DNA of 64,000 nucleotides from DASQPE01 sp964519805 (GTDB taxonomy: Bacteria > Gemmatimonadota > Gemmatimonadetes > Gemmatimonadales > GWC2-71-9). Both the position numbers and the translations under genes were made by a program. The first letter of the stretch is position 1, and each line of letters begins with the position of its first letter. A model generated the notes under the pieces. It was not told the DNA's origin, did not search any database, and was given only the letters and a program-made list of their open reading frames with translations. The stretch covers positions 1 through 64,000 of the forward strand of contig CAZFKN010000002.1 in the NCBI GenBank assembly GCA_964519805.1, in the 5' to 3' direction. Shown here piece by piece: positions 25,575-34,353 of this stretch.

Positions 25575-26878
25575 CCGAGACCTACGTCCGTCAGTTCGAG
25601 GCCTTCGCGACCAACGGCGGCGCCGAAGGGCCCGCATGGCTGCCGGGCATTCGGCGCGCCGCGATCGACCGGTTCGCTGAGGTCGGCTTTCCGACCTCGC
25701 GTGACGAAGAGTGGCGCTTCACGCCCGTTGGGCCGATCGCGCAGGCCGAGTTTCGCCCGGCCGGCGTGGGAGCGGTCACCCGAGAGGCATTGGCGCCGTT
25801 TCTCTTTGGTCATGCCGAGTGGCCGCAGCTGGTCTTCGTGAACGGGAAGTTCGCCCGGGAGTTGTCGGTCATTCCACTGTTGCCGCGGGGCGTGGAGCTT
25901 GGCAATCTGGCCGCGGCGCTCCACGCCGACGGGGGCGGCCTGCTCGAGCACCATCTGACCCGGCACGCCCGCCCGGAGACCACGCCCTTCGCGGCCCTCA
26001 ATACGGCGTTTCTGCGCGACGGGGCACTGGTGCGCGTCCCAGCGGGAACGGTCCTGGAGCAGCCGGTACACCTGCTGTTCGTCACCAGCCCGGATGCGGC
26101 GGACACGGTCGCGCACCCCCACAACCTCGTGCTCATCGAGCGCGGCGCCCGTGCGTCCGTGGTCGAGAGCTACGTCACGCTGGCAGACGGGGCGAGGTAT
26201 CTCACCAACGCGGTCACCGAGGTCGTGTCGGGCGAGGACGCCTGGACCGAACACACCCGGATCCAGCGGGAGAGTGAGCGTGCGTACCACGTCGGACTCA
26301 CGCACGTGGACCAGGCCCGTGGGAGCCACTACCGGTCGTTCACCCTGGCCATGGGCGGGGCGATCGCCCGCCACAACCTGCACGTGCGCCTGAACGCGCC
26401 CGGTATCGAGACCTTGATGTACGGGTTGTACCTGGCCCGCGGCGAGCAGGTCGTGGACAATCACACGGCCATCTATCATGACCATCCCAACTGCAACAGC
26501 TGGGAGGTCTACAAGGGCGTGCTCGACGACCGGTCGCGCGCAGTGTTCAACGGCAAGGTGTTCGTCAAGCCCGAGGGGCAGAAGACGGACGCCAAGCAGA
26601 CCAATCGCAACCTGTTGCTCTCGCCGACGGCCAAGGTCGATACCAAGCCGCAGCTCGAGATCTTCGCCGACGACGTCAAGTGCACGCACGGCGCGACCGT
26701 CGGGTTCCTCGATCCCTCGAGCCTGTTCTATCTCCGAAGCCGGGGCATTCCGCCGGACGTTGCGCGGAGGGTCCTCACGTACGCGTTCGCGGCGGAAGTG
26801 GTGGACGAGGTGGCGCTGGAGCCCGTGCGCAACGAGTTGAACCGCCTCGTGCTCGCCCGCCTGGGCTACGTCGAGTAA
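25571..26878 (+). CDS. sufD: Fe-S cluster assembly protein SufD
   Basis: SufB paralogue of 435 residues that completes the SufBCD scaffold. It shows the TSRDEEWRFTPV N-terminal motif, a beta-helix core, and the C-terminal block with VKCTHGATVGFLDPSSLFYLRSRG. The GTG at 25571 overlaps the sufC stop by 4 bases and is preferred over an in-frame extension that runs back through sufC. It ends 8 bases before sufS. Confidence 0.95.
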   Translation: MTETYVRQFEAFATNGGAEGPAWLPGIRRAAIDRFAEVGFPTSRDEEWRFTPVGPIAQAEFRPAGVGAVTREALAPFLFGHAEWPQLVFVNGKFARELSVIPLLPRGVELGNLAAALHADGGGLLEHHLTRHARPETTPFAALNTAFLRDGALVRVPAGTVLEQPVHLLFVTSPDAADTVAHPHNLVLIERGARASVVESYVTLADGARYLTNAVTEVVSGEDAWTEHTRIQRESERAYHVGLTHVDQARGSHYRSFTLAMGGAIARHNLHVRLNAPGIETLMYGLYLARGEQVVDNHTAIYHDHPNCNSWEVYKGVLDDRSRAVFNGKVFVKPEGQKTDAKQTNRNLLLSPTAKVDTKPQLEIFADDVKCTHGATVGFLDPSSLFYLRSRGIPPDVARRVLTYAFAAEVVDEVALEPVRNELNRLVLARLGYVE

Positions 26879-26886
26879 CGGATCCC

Positions 26887-28152
26887 GTGCCCCCCACGTC
26901 GGTTGCCTCCGATGCCCGCAGCGTCCCCGCCCGTTTGGACGTGGCGCGCGTGCGAGCGGAGTTCCCCATCCTGGCCACGCGGGTGCACGGCAAGCCGCTC
27001 GTCTACCTCGACAATGCCGCCACGACGCAAAAGCCGCGCGCGGTGCTGGACGCGATCCTCGACTACTACGCCACCGAGAACGCGAACATCCATCGCGGCG
27101 TCCACTACCTGAGCGAGCAGGCGACAGAGGCCTACGAGGGCGCGCGGGAAAAGATCGCGCGCTTTCTGAACGCGGGGTCGCCTCGCGAGATCATCTTCGT
27201 TCGGGGTGCCACCGAGGGCATCAACCTCGTCGCTCAGAGCTTCGGGCGATCGGCGATGCGTCCCGGCGACGAAGTGCTCATCACCGGGATGGAGCATCAC
27301 TCGAACATCGTGCCCTGGCAGCTCCTGGCGGAGCAGAAGGGGATCGTCCTCCGGGTGGCGCCGATCACCGAGACCGGAGAGCTCGACCTCGCCGCGTTCG
27401 AACGGCTCATCGGCGAGCGTACGAGGCTGATCTCGGTCGTCCAACTGTCGAATGCGCTCGGGACGGTGAACCCCATCCGGCCCATCACGGCCGTCGCGCA
27501 CAGCCGCGGGATCCCGGTGCTGGTGGACGGCGCGCAGTCCGCTCCTCATTTGGCGGTCGACGTACGGGCGCTCGACTGCGACTTCTTTGCGTTGTCGGGT
27601 CACAAGCTGTTCGGGCCGACCGGCATCGGCGTGCTCTACGGTCGCGAGGCGTGGCTCGACCGCATGCCCCCCTGGCAGGGCGGCGGCGACATGATCTCGT
27701 CGGTAACCTTCGAGCGGTCCACCTGGGCCGGACTGCCGTCCAAGTTCGAGGCGGGCACACCCCACATCGCGGGCGCGATCGGACTCGGCGCGGCGGTCGA
27801 TTGGCTCTCCGCGATCGGCCTCGACACGGTCGCCGCCTACGAGGACGAGCTGCTCCGGTACGCCACCGCCGAGGTGGGTCGCATTCCGGGTGTGACGCTG
27901 ATTGGAACCGCGCCGCAGCGGGCGAGCATCCTGAGCTTCGCGGTCGGGGGCGTGCACGCGCACGATGTCGGTCAGGTGCTGGACCTCGAGGGCGTGGCCA
28001 TTCGTGCGGGGCACCATTGCGCCCAGCCGGTGATGCAGCGGTTCGGCGTGCCCGCGACGGCGCGCGCCTCGTTCGCGCTGTACAACACCCGGGCCGAGGT
28101 CGACGCCCTCGTCGCCGGCCTTCTCAGGGTCAAGCAGGTGTTTACCCAATGA
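26887..28152 (+). CDS. sufS: Cysteine desulfurase SufS
   Basis: PLP enzyme of 421 residues that takes sulfur from cysteine for cluster assembly. Lys240 in SGHKLFGPTG forms the Schiff base, and Cys378 in RAGHHCAQP accepts the persulfide. The NAATTQKP and MEHHSN motifs are typical of the SufS/CsdA group rather than IscS. The GTG at 26887 follows the sufD stop and gives an N-terminus of the usual length. It overlaps sufU by 4 bases. Confidence 0.96.
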   Translation: MPPTSVASDARSVPARLDVARVRAEFPILATRVHGKPLVYLDNAATTQKPRAVLDAILDYYATENANIHRGVHYLSEQATEAYEGAREKIARFLNAGSPREIIFVRGATEGINLVAQSFGRSAMRPGDEVLITGMEHHSNIVPWQLLAEQKGIVLRVAPITETGELDLAAFERLIGERTRLISVVQLSNALGTVNPIRPITAVAHSRGIPVLVDGAQSAPHLAVDVRALDCDFFALSGHKLFGPTGIGVLYGREAWLDRMPPWQGGGDMISSVTFERSTWAGLPSKFEAGTPHIAGAIGLGAAVDWLSAIGLDTVAAYEDELLRYATAEVGRIPGVTLIGTAPQRASILSFAVGGVHAHDVGQVLDLEGVAIRAGHHCAQPVMQRFGVPATARASFALYNTRAEVDALVAGLLRVKQVFTQ

Positions 28153-28589
28153 CCGGGACGAGCGCGTTGTATCAGGACGTGATTCTGGAGCACAACCGGG
28201 CGCCACGAAACTTCCGCCGCATGGACGACGCGGACCGCCACGCAGAGGGACGCAATCCCCTGTGCGGTGACCAGCTCACCGTGTGGCTCAAGCTGGACGG
28301 CGACGTGATCGCCGACGTGAGCTTCCACGGCTCCGGGTGTGCCATCTCCAAGGCATCGGCGTCGATCATGACCGCTGCGGTGAAGGGGAAGAATCGGACG
28401 GAGGTGCGTCGCTTGTTCGAGCGCTTCCATGAGGTCGTGACCGGCAAGGGCCATCGAGAGGACCTCGGCAAGCTCGCGGTGTTCTCGGGCATCTCGTCCT
28501 TCCCGGTTCGAGTGAAATGCGCGACGCTGCCCTGGCACGCGCTGAACGCGGCGCTGGAGCAGGGCGCCGATCAGGTATCGACGGAGTAG
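28149..28589 (+). CDS. sufU: Zinc-dependent sulfurtransferase SufU
   Basis: A 146-residue NifU/IscU-fold protein of the SufU type. Ligands Cys39, Asp41, Cys64 and Cys124 (NPLCGD, GSGCAISKAS, VKCATLPW) match the zinc site through which SufU accepts sulfur from SufS in Bacillus and relatives. An insertion between Cys64 and Cys124 distinguishes SufU from IscU. No sufE is present, consistent with SufU serving that role. It ends the overlapping suf operon. Confidence 0.94.
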   Translation: MTGTSALYQDVILEHNRAPRNFRRMDDADRHAEGRNPLCGDQLTVWLKLDGDVIADVSFHGSGCAISKASASIMTAAVKGKNRTEVRRLFERFHEVVTGKGHREDLGKLAVFSGISSFPVRVKCATLPWHALNAALEQGADQVSTE

Positions 28590-28640
28590 TGAAACGGTTC
28601 GCCGCGGATGAGGCCTTAGCTTTCAGAGGAGTCTGGTAAC

Positions 28641-29069
28641 ATGCCTTACGATCCCCGACTCGTCGCTCCCATGCGCGATGAGATGGTGCGGATGGGCGCG
28701 AAGGAGCTGAAGACGGTGACCGAGGTCGACGAGGCACTCGGCGACCAGAGGGGGACCATGCTGGTCTTCGTCAACTCGGTGTGTGGATGCGCGGCGGGCA
28801 ACGCTCGACCGGCGCTGGCTTACGCGCTGAAGCACAATATCCTGCCACACCAGGTGGTCACGGTCTTCGCGGGCCAGGACGTCGACGCCACCGCGCGGGC
28901 GCGCCAGTACTTCAACGATTACCAGCCAAGCTCCCCCTCGATGGCGCTTCTTCGAGACGGGGAGGTCGTGCACTTCATCCACCGGCACCAGATCGAGGGC
29001 CAGTCACCCCAGACGGTGGCGGCCAACCTCACAGCCGCCTTCGACAAGTTCTGCGGCGCGACGGTGTGA
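28641..29069 (+). CDS. Bacilliredoxin, BrxA/BrxB family
   Basis: A 142-residue thioredoxin-fold protein with the Cys48-Gly-Cys50 motif in NSVCGCAAGNARP and a C-terminal SPSMALLRDGEVVHFIHRHQIEG block typical of YphP/YqiW. In Bacillus these remove bacillithiol from oxidised proteins; whether this organism makes bacillithiol is unknown. GAGGAG lies upstream of the ATG. It follows sufU by about 50 bases and could be cotranscribed with the suf genes, linking thiol redox repair to Fe-S assembly (inference). Confidence 0.92.
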   Translation: MPYDPRLVAPMRDEMVRMGAKELKTVTEVDEALGDQRGTMLVFVNSVCGCAAGNARPALAYALKHNILPHQVVTVFAGQDVDATARARQYFNDYQPSSPSMALLRDGEVVHFIHRHQIEGQSPQTVAANLTAAFDKFCGATV

Positions 29070-29070
29070 C

Positions 29071-29355
29071 GTGAGCGGACGCATCTTTCACGAGGGCCAT
29101 CAGGCGCTGCACGGTATCACGGTCGTGCTCGCGACCACCGGCCCGGTCACGTACGTCGGCCGCTTCGACACGCAGGACGCGGCCGGCGTGCACCTGCTGG
29201 ATGTGGCTATCCATGACGCCGGCGAAGCCGCCATGTCGAGGGAGGACTTCCTCCGTCGGACGCTCAAGTTCGGCGTGCGCGCGGAGCGGAAGCATTTGCT
29301 CGTGCCGTCCGGTGAGGTGGCCAGCGTGCTGCCTCTGAACACCGTAAGCGGCTGA
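29071..29355 (+). CDS. Small conserved-looking protein, possible Sm-like fold
   Basis: A 94-residue protein beginning with GTG two bases after the bacilliredoxin stop, so probably coupled to it. I do not recognise a named family. The pattern of short beta strands (GITVVLATTGPVTYVGRFD, AGVHLLDVAIHD, then HLLVPSGEVASVLPL) resembles an Sm/LSm barrel, with a helical insert between the two halves. No catalytic residues or membrane segment are evident. A role in RNA binding is only a suggestion from this pattern. Confidence 0.6.
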   Translation: MSGRIFHEGHQALHGITVVLATTGPVTYVGRFDTQDAAGVHLLDVAIHDAGEAAMSREDFLRRTLKFGVRAERKHLLVPSGEVASVLPLNTVSG

Positions 29356-29379
29356 ACGACCTGCGGTGAGGTCCGCGGC

Positions 29380-31260
29380 ATGACGGACTTCGACGTCGTC
29401 GTCATCGGGGGCGGCCACGCGGGCACGGAAGCCGCCGCACTGGCCGCGCGTGCCGGCGCCCGCACTCTGCTTCTCACCCAGAATCTCGAGACGATCGGTC
29501 AGATGTCGTGCAATCCCGCCATCGGCGGGATTGCAAAGGGCACGATCGTGCGCGAGGTCGACGCGCTTGGTGGCATCATGGGGCGGGCCACCGATCTCGC
29601 GCGCATCCAGTTCCGGATGCTCAATCGGTCGAAGGGGCCTGCCGTCTGGTCGCCGCGGGCGCAGTGTGACCGCGGTCTGTATCGACGCGCAGTGCGCACG
29701 CTGCTCGAACGTCAGCCGCGGCTCGCTTTTGCGCAGGGCACGGTCACCGAATTCGTGATGCAGGGCCGGGCGGTCGTCGGCGTGGTTACGGGGGATGGCC
29801 GGCGATTCCATGCGCGGACCGTTGTGCTCACGGCGGGAACGTTTCTCCGCGGGCAGATCCATCTTGGGCTCGACCATCGGGTGTCCGCCGGCCGGGCGGG
29901 AGATCCGGCATCGTTGGAGGTCGCGCAAGCACTTGTAAATATTGGACTTACTGTATCGCGCTTCAAGACAGGGACCCCCCCGCGAATCGACGGCCGGACG
30001 GCGGATCTTGCCAGCCTCTATCGCCAGGACGGAGACCCGAACCCGTACTGGTTTTCCTCGTTGGAGCGGGCGCCCCACCCTCGTCAGCTCCCATGCTACC
30101 TGACCTGGACCGACGGACGCCTACGGGAACTGGTCGCGCGGCATCTGGGAGAGTCTGCCCTGTACGGTGGAGTGATCAGCGGCCGGGGACCGAGATACTG
30201 TCCCTCGATTGAGGACAAGATCGTGAAGTTCCCCGATGCCGACCGGCATCAGGTGTTCCTCGAGCCGGAGGGGCTCGACACGTGCGAGATGTACGTGAAC
30301 GGGCTGTCTACGTCGCTGCCGAGCGATCTACAGCTGGCGATGCTGCGGACAGTGCGCGGCCTCGAGCGGGTGGAGATGACGCGTCCAGGCTATGCGATCG
30401 AATACGACTACGTCCCGCCGACGCAGCTCCGCCCGACGCTGGAGGTACGGGAAGCGGACGGGCTGTTTCTGGCGGGGCAGATCAACGGTACCACCGGCTA
30501 TGAGGAAGCCGCCGGGCAGGGAGCGATCGCGGGCCTCAACGCGGCGGCACGGGTGCTGGGGAGGGACCCGGTGACACTTCGGCGCGACGAGGCGTTCATC
30601 GGGATCCTAGTGGACGACCTGGTAACGCGAGGGGTCGATGAACCGTATCGTCTGTTTACCTCGCGCGCCGAATACCGGTTGCTGTTGCGACAGGACAATG
30701 CGTTGCGTCGGCTGCTTCCGGTATCGGAGCGCCTCGGACTTCTGTCCCCGGACGAGCTGGCGGCGGCGCGGAAACAGATCGACGGCGAGGACCGGATGAG
30801 CGCGGCTGCGGCGGTAACCACGATCCGTCCGGCGGACGCGAACCCCATACTCGCGACGGTGGGCGAAACGATCGCGGCGCCGGAGCGAATCTCCCCGCTG
30901 GTCCGGCGACCCGGGGTGTCGCTCGCGGGGCTTCTGCGCGCGGCGGGGGTCGCGGATGTCTCCGATGAGGCGTGCGTGTCTGCCGAGGTGGAGATCAAGT
31001 ATGCCGGCTATCTGGCCCGCGAGCGGGAGGCCGCGGCTCGGCTCGCGGAGCTCGACGGCTTTCCCTTGCCCGCTGGGCTTCACTACGACGAGCTTGGCTC
31101 GATTTCGTACGAAGCGAGGGAAAAGCTGTCGGCGACCCGTCCCGCGACGGTCGGCCAGGCTGGTCGGATTCCGGGCGTATCCCCGAGCGACCTACAGAAC
31201 CTGGTGATCGCGGTCTTGCGGTTCCGCGAGAGCCCTGTTTCACGTGAAACAGCGAGCTGA
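29380..31260 (+). CDS. mnmG: tRNA U34 carboxymethylaminomethylation enzyme MnmG (GidA)
   Basis: With MnmE it installs the cmnm5 group on wobble uridine 34 of several tRNAs. The 626-residue flavoprotein has the FAD motif GGGHAGTEAA (10-19), the SCNPAIGGIAKG signature, KTGTPPRIDGR, a TRPGYAIEYDY block and a C-terminal helical MnmE-binding domain. GAGGT lies before the ATG. mnmE is not in the window and rsmG, the usual downstream neighbour, is absent. The last codons contain a perfect parS site (31236-31251). Confidence 0.97.
   Translation: MTDFDVVVIGGGHAGTEAAALAARAGARTLLLTQNLETIGQMSCNPAIGGIAKGTIVREVDALGGIMGRATDLARIQFRMLNRSKGPAVWSPRAQCDRGLYRRAVRTLLERQPRLAFAQGTVTEFVMQGRAVVGVVTGDGRRFHARTVVLTAGTFLRGQIHLGLDHRVSAGRAGDPASLEVAQALVNIGLTVSRFKTGTPPRIDGRTADLASLYRQDGDPNPYWFSSLERAPHPRQLPCYLTWTDGRLRELVARHLGESALYGGVISGRGPRYCPSIEDKIVKFPDADRHQVFLEPEGLDTCEMYVNGLSTSLPSDLQLAMLRTVRGLERVEMTRPGYAIEYDYVPPTQLRPTLEVREADGLFLAGQINGTTGYEEAAGQGAIAGLNAAARVLGRDPVTLRRDEAFIGILVDDLVTRGVDEPYRLFTSRAEYRLLLRQDNALRRLLPVSERLGLLSPDELAAARKQIDGEDRMSAAAAVTTIRPADANPILATVGETIAAPERISPLVRRPGVSLAGLLRAAGVADVSDEACVSAEVEIKYAGYLAREREAAARLAELDGFPLPAGLHYDELGSISYEAREKLSATRPATVGQAGRIPGVSPSDLQNLVIAVLRFRESPVSRETAS
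31236..31251. promoter_or_regulatory. parS: parS centromere site (perfect palindrome)
   Basis: TGTTTCACGTGAAACA, the canonical bacterial ParB-binding palindrome, lies within the last codons of mnmG (encoding Val-Ser-Arg-Glu-Thr). It is about 225 bases upstream of parA. ParB loads here and spreads to organise the origin region. Confidence 0.95.
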
Positions 31261-31324
31261 GTAGACCCATCCCCGCCAGGCGTGGGTTGGCGTGGCTCGT
31301 CGCCAGTGGCGCCTCGAATGCCCC

Positions 31325-31340
31325 GGTTTCACGTGACACA
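31325..31340. promoter_or_regulatory. Second, imperfect parS-like site
   Basis: GGTTTCACGTGACACA matches the perfect site 89 bases away at 14 of 16 positions, with mismatches at positions 1 and 13. The TTTCACGTGA core is intact. It lies in the 216-base gap between mnmG and parA and may be a weaker ParB site. Confidence 0.75.
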
Positions 31341-31456
31341 GTGCCCTCCGTCATTGCCCATCCAGGTGTCATTCCTATATTTCGTCGCACACGCCCACGG
31401 ATAGGGAACGCCGCTCCCGGACGCCATCCTGGTGTCAAGCTGTCAACTTACTACGC

Positions 31457-31462
31457 TACAAT
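31457..31462 (+). promoter_or_regulatory. Candidate -10 box of the parA operon
   Basis: TACAAT, one mismatch from consensus, 14 bases before the parA ATG. The predicted transcript would have a leader of only about 7 bases and no Shine-Dalgarno sequence. No good -35 element was found at the expected distance. Confidence 0.5.
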
Positions 31463-31476
31463 AGCTTACTGAACTA

Positions 31477-32292
31477 ATGGCGAGAATTATCTCGATCGCG
31501 AATCAGAAGGGTGGCGTCGGCAAGACGACCACTGCCGTGAATCTCGCCGCGTCGCTCGCCATCGCGGAGCGGCGTACCCTCCTCGTGGATGCTGATCCGC
31601 AGGGAAATGCGACAAGCGGCGTCGGCATTCTCAAGGGCGCGGTCCGCTTCTCGCTCTATGACGCCATGGTGGATGGTCGTCGTGTCGGCGACGCCATTCT
31701 GCATCACGAGGCGCTGCCGCATCTTGATGTGCTGCCCGCGACGCAGGATCTCGTCGGCGCCGAGCTCGAGTTGGTCAATCGTGAAGGGCGGGAGCGCGCG
31801 TTGCGCGCGGCGCTCGAGCCGATCGAGAACTCATACGATGTCGTCATCGTGGACTGCCCGCCCTCGCTGGGGCTCATCACCCTCAACGTCCTCACCGCCT
31901 CGGATGGCCTGCTGATTCCCATTCAGTGCGAGTATTACGCGCTGGAGGGCATCTCCCAGCTGCTGAACACCGTCCGACTCGTCCAACAGAACTTCAATCC
32001 TCCACTCGCGATCGACGGCGTGCTGCTCACGATGTACGACTCACGCCTGAATCTCTGCCGCCAGGTCGCAGAGGACGCCAAGGAATATTTCGGCGCGAAG
32101 GTCTTCCGCACTCCCGTGCCCAGGAACGTCCGGCTCGCCGAGGCGCCGAGCTTCGGCAAGCCGATCCTGCTGTACGACGTGCAGTCGGTCGGGGCGAAGA
32201 GCTACCTCGCGGTTGCGCAGGAGCTGCTGCACCGCCTCGAGAGTCCGCCGGTACCGGAGCCGGAGTCGCCACTCCCCGAGGTGATCCGATGA
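31477..32292 (+). CDS. parA: Chromosome partitioning ATPase ParA (Soj)
   Basis: A 271-residue deviant Walker ATPase that drives origin segregation. It has KGGVGKTTT (11-19), VDADPQGNATSG, DCPPSLG and the small chromosomal-type ParA architecture without an N-terminal HTH. It binds DNA nonspecifically in the ATP state and is released by ParB. It overlaps parB by 4 bases, and parS sites lie upstream. Confidence 0.96.
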   Translation: MARIISIANQKGGVGKTTTAVNLAASLAIAERRTLLVDADPQGNATSGVGILKGAVRFSLYDAMVDGRRVGDAILHHEALPHLDVLPATQDLVGAELELVNREGRERALRAALEPIENSYDVVIVDCPPSLGLITLNVLTASDGLLIPIQCEYYALEGISQLLNTVRLVQQNFNPPLAIDGVLLTMYDSRLNLCRQVAEDAKEYFGAKVFRTPVPRNVRLAEAPSFGKPILLYDVQSVGAKSYLAVAQELLHRLESPPVPEPESPLPEVIR

Positions 32293-33152
32293 CCGAAACG
32301 AAGCGGCTGGGCCGAGGACTCGAAGCCCTCCTGGGCCCGATCACGCGCGAGCAGGCGGAGGCTTCAGGTGCGCTCCGGGAGCTCGCGGTCACTGTTGTGC
32401 ACCCGAATCCCTTCCAGCCGCGGACGCGCTTGGACGAGACGGCATTGGCCGAGCTGGCGGCCTCGATCGAAACGTCCGGCCTGCTCCAGCCGGTGGTAGT
32501 GCGGCCGCGGAACGGCGGCTATGAGCTGATCGCGGGCGAGCGCCGCTGGCGGGCGGTACAACGGCTCGGTTGGCCGACGATCCCGGCCGTGATCAAGGAC
32601 GTGGACGATCAGACGCTGCTCACGCTCGCGCTGGTCGAGAACCTGCAGCGGGATGACCTTTCGCCGATCGACGAAGCGCAGGGGTATCGACGGTTGATGG
32701 AGGAGTTCGCTCTGTCGCAGGTGGAAGTGGCCCGTGCCGTCGGACGCCACCGCACCACGGTTGCCAATCTGCTCCGGTTGCTGAAGCTGCCGGAGGAGGT
32801 GTTGAGTCTGGTTCACGAGGGCAAGCTCTCGGAGGGCCACGCCCGTGCCCTGCTGGCGCTCGAGCACCCGGAGGCTGTCGCCCGGCTCGCCAAGCGCGCA
32901 GTGGCCGAGGGGTGGTCGGTCCGGGAGGTGGAATCTCGCGTACGCGGGGATGGTCGCGGGCGGCGACGCGAGCCGCGTCCGCTCACGCCGGAGGGCCGTC
33001 GGGTGGAAGAGGCGCTCCGAAGGCGACTGGGAACCGACGTCCGGATTCAGGCGGGCCGCAGGGGGCGGGGCGTGCTCGCGATCAGCTACTACTCCAACGA
33101 CGACCTCGCCCGCGTGCTCGAGCTCATCCTGGGCGAACCGTTCACGGGATGA
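32289..33152 (+). CDS. parB: Chromosome partitioning protein ParB (Spo0J)
   Basis: A 287-residue CTP-dependent DNA clamp that binds parS. The N-terminal LGRGLEALLG region contacts ParA; GERRWRA (83-89) and ENLQRDDLSP (117-126) form the CTP-binding and arginine-patch motifs. The helix-turn-helix (about 143-165, SQVEVARAVGRHRTTVANLLRL) reads parS, and the C-terminal domain dimerises. It is followed with ATGA overlap by an M23 peptidase gene. Confidence 0.96.
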   Translation: MTETKRLGRGLEALLGPITREQAEASGALRELAVTVVHPNPFQPRTRLDETALAELAASIETSGLLQPVVVRPRNGGYELIAGERRWRAVQRLGWPTIPAVIKDVDDQTLLTLALVENLQRDDLSPIDEAQGYRRLMEEFALSQVEVARAVGRHRTTVANLLRLLKLPEEVLSLVHEGKLSEGHARALLALEHPEAVARLAKRAVAEGWSVREVESRVRGDGRGRRREPRPLTPEGRRVEEALRRRLGTDVRIQAGRRGRGVLAISYYSNDDLARVLELILGEPFTG

Positions 33153-33943
33153 GCCCGGGCGCCCGGGCCTACACCATCGTGGTGCAGCGGGACGGCGCGC
33201 TCGAGGCGCGCACGTTCCGCATTCCGGTGTGGCTGGTCCGGGCCTCAGCCGTCGCAGCTGCCGTTGTCGGGTTGTGCCTGGTGGGAGCGATCGGGTTCTA
33301 CGGGCCTATCGCGAGGGCCGCCGCCCGGGTGCCCGGTCTCCAGCGCGACGTCGCGCGGCTTCAGGCGGAAAACTCAAAGATCGTCGCCCTGAGCGCCGCG
33401 GTGGACAGTCTGGAGCAGCGCTACGCGCAGGTCCGCAAGATGATCGGCGCCGACATCGTGCCCGACCCGCTGCGCCACGCCGCAACGCTGCCTGTCGCGC
33501 CCGCGATCCGGGCATACCCCCGATCAGCCAACCCGCGATTCGCGACCGGCGGGCCGCCGCACTACTGGCCGCTGGACGACACCGGGTTCCTCACGCGCGG
33601 ACAGGTCGGGGACAGCGCCGGTGACCAGGCTCACCCCGGGATCGACATTGCCGTGCCTACGGGCAGCGTCGTCCGAGCGGCCGGGAGCGGGACCGTGGCT
33701 CAGACCGGCCAGGATCCCGAGTACGGCTGGTTCGTCCTGCTGCAGCACTCCGAAGGCTACCAATCCATGTACGGCCACCTATCCCGTCGGCTGGTTGCCC
33801 CGGGCGACTCGGTGGCCGCCGGCCAGGTGATCGGATTGAGCGGCAACACCGGCCGATCCTCGGCACCCCATCTCCACTTTGAAATCCGCCGGCAGGGGAC
33901 CACGCTCGATCCCCTGACCATGGTCAAGGAGGGCAGACAATGA
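33149..33943 (+). CDS. Membrane-anchored M23 (LytM) peptidase
   Basis: A 264-residue envelope protein with one transmembrane helix (about 30-52), a coiled coil (about 62-95) and a LytM domain (about 135-260). Zinc ligands are complete: His162 and Asp166 in HPGIDIAVP, and His243 in APHLHFE, with His210 and His241 as catalytic residues. It should cleave peptidoglycan cross-links, unlike degenerate EnvC-type activators. It lies between parB and a bactofilin in an unbroken overlapping operon, suggesting a role in cell shape or division (inference). Confidence 0.92.
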   Translation: MSPGARAYTIVVQRDGALEARTFRIPVWLVRASAVAAAVVGLCLVGAIGFYGPIARAAARVPGLQRDVARLQAENSKIVALSAAVDSLEQRYAQVRKMIGADIVPDPLRHAATLPVAPAIRAYPRSANPRFATGGPPHYWPLDDTGFLTRGQVGDSAGDQAHPGIDIAVPTGSVVRAAGSGTVAQTGQDPEYGWFVLLQHSEGYQSMYGHLSRRLVAPGDSVAAGQVIGLSGNTGRSSAPHLHFEIRRQGTTLDPLTMVKEGRQ

Positions 33944-34344
33944 ACCTCTTCGCCAGCCCCGCCCGCGACGAGCACGGCAACGAGCTGCGCCGCCGGCGCA
34001 GCGACCAGATGCCCTTTTCGATCGTGGCGAAGGACATGACGATCGTGGGTGACCTCGAGACCGAGGGACTCGTCCGGATCGAGGGTCGAGTCCGGGGCAC
34101 CGTGCGAGCGGGGAGTCAGGTCCTCATCGGCCAGGGCGCGCAGCTGGAGGGCGACCTCCACACCAAGGAAGCCGTGGTGGGCGGCGAAGTGATCGGCTCC
34201 ATCCACGCGACCGAGCGGGTGGAGCTTCAGCCGACCGCGGCCGTCACGGGCAACATCATCACGCCCCGGATCGCGGTCATGGAGGGCGGGAAAGTGAGCG
34301 GTGAGGTTCGGATTCAGGATCATCCTGTAGAGCTTGAAAAATAA
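33940..34344 (+). CDS. Bactofilin cytoskeletal protein
   Basis: A 134-residue bactofilin (DUF583). Short beta repeats with regularly spaced glycine and valine run from about residue 25 to 125 (GDLETEGLVRIEGRVRG, VLIGQGAQLEGDLHT), predicting a right-handed beta-helix that polymerises without nucleotide. Bactofilins position peptidoglycan enzymes, including M23 peptidases, and in Myxococcus scaffold ParAB. It overlaps the M23 gene by 4 bases. Confidence 0.93.
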   Translation: MNLFASPARDEHGNELRRRRSDQMPFSIVAKDMTIVGDLETEGLVRIEGRVRGTVRAGSQVLIGQGAQLEGDLHTKEAVVGGEVIGSIHATERVELQPTAAVTGNIITPRIAVMEGGKVSGEVRIQDHPVELEK

Positions 34345-34353
34345 GGATTTGTC

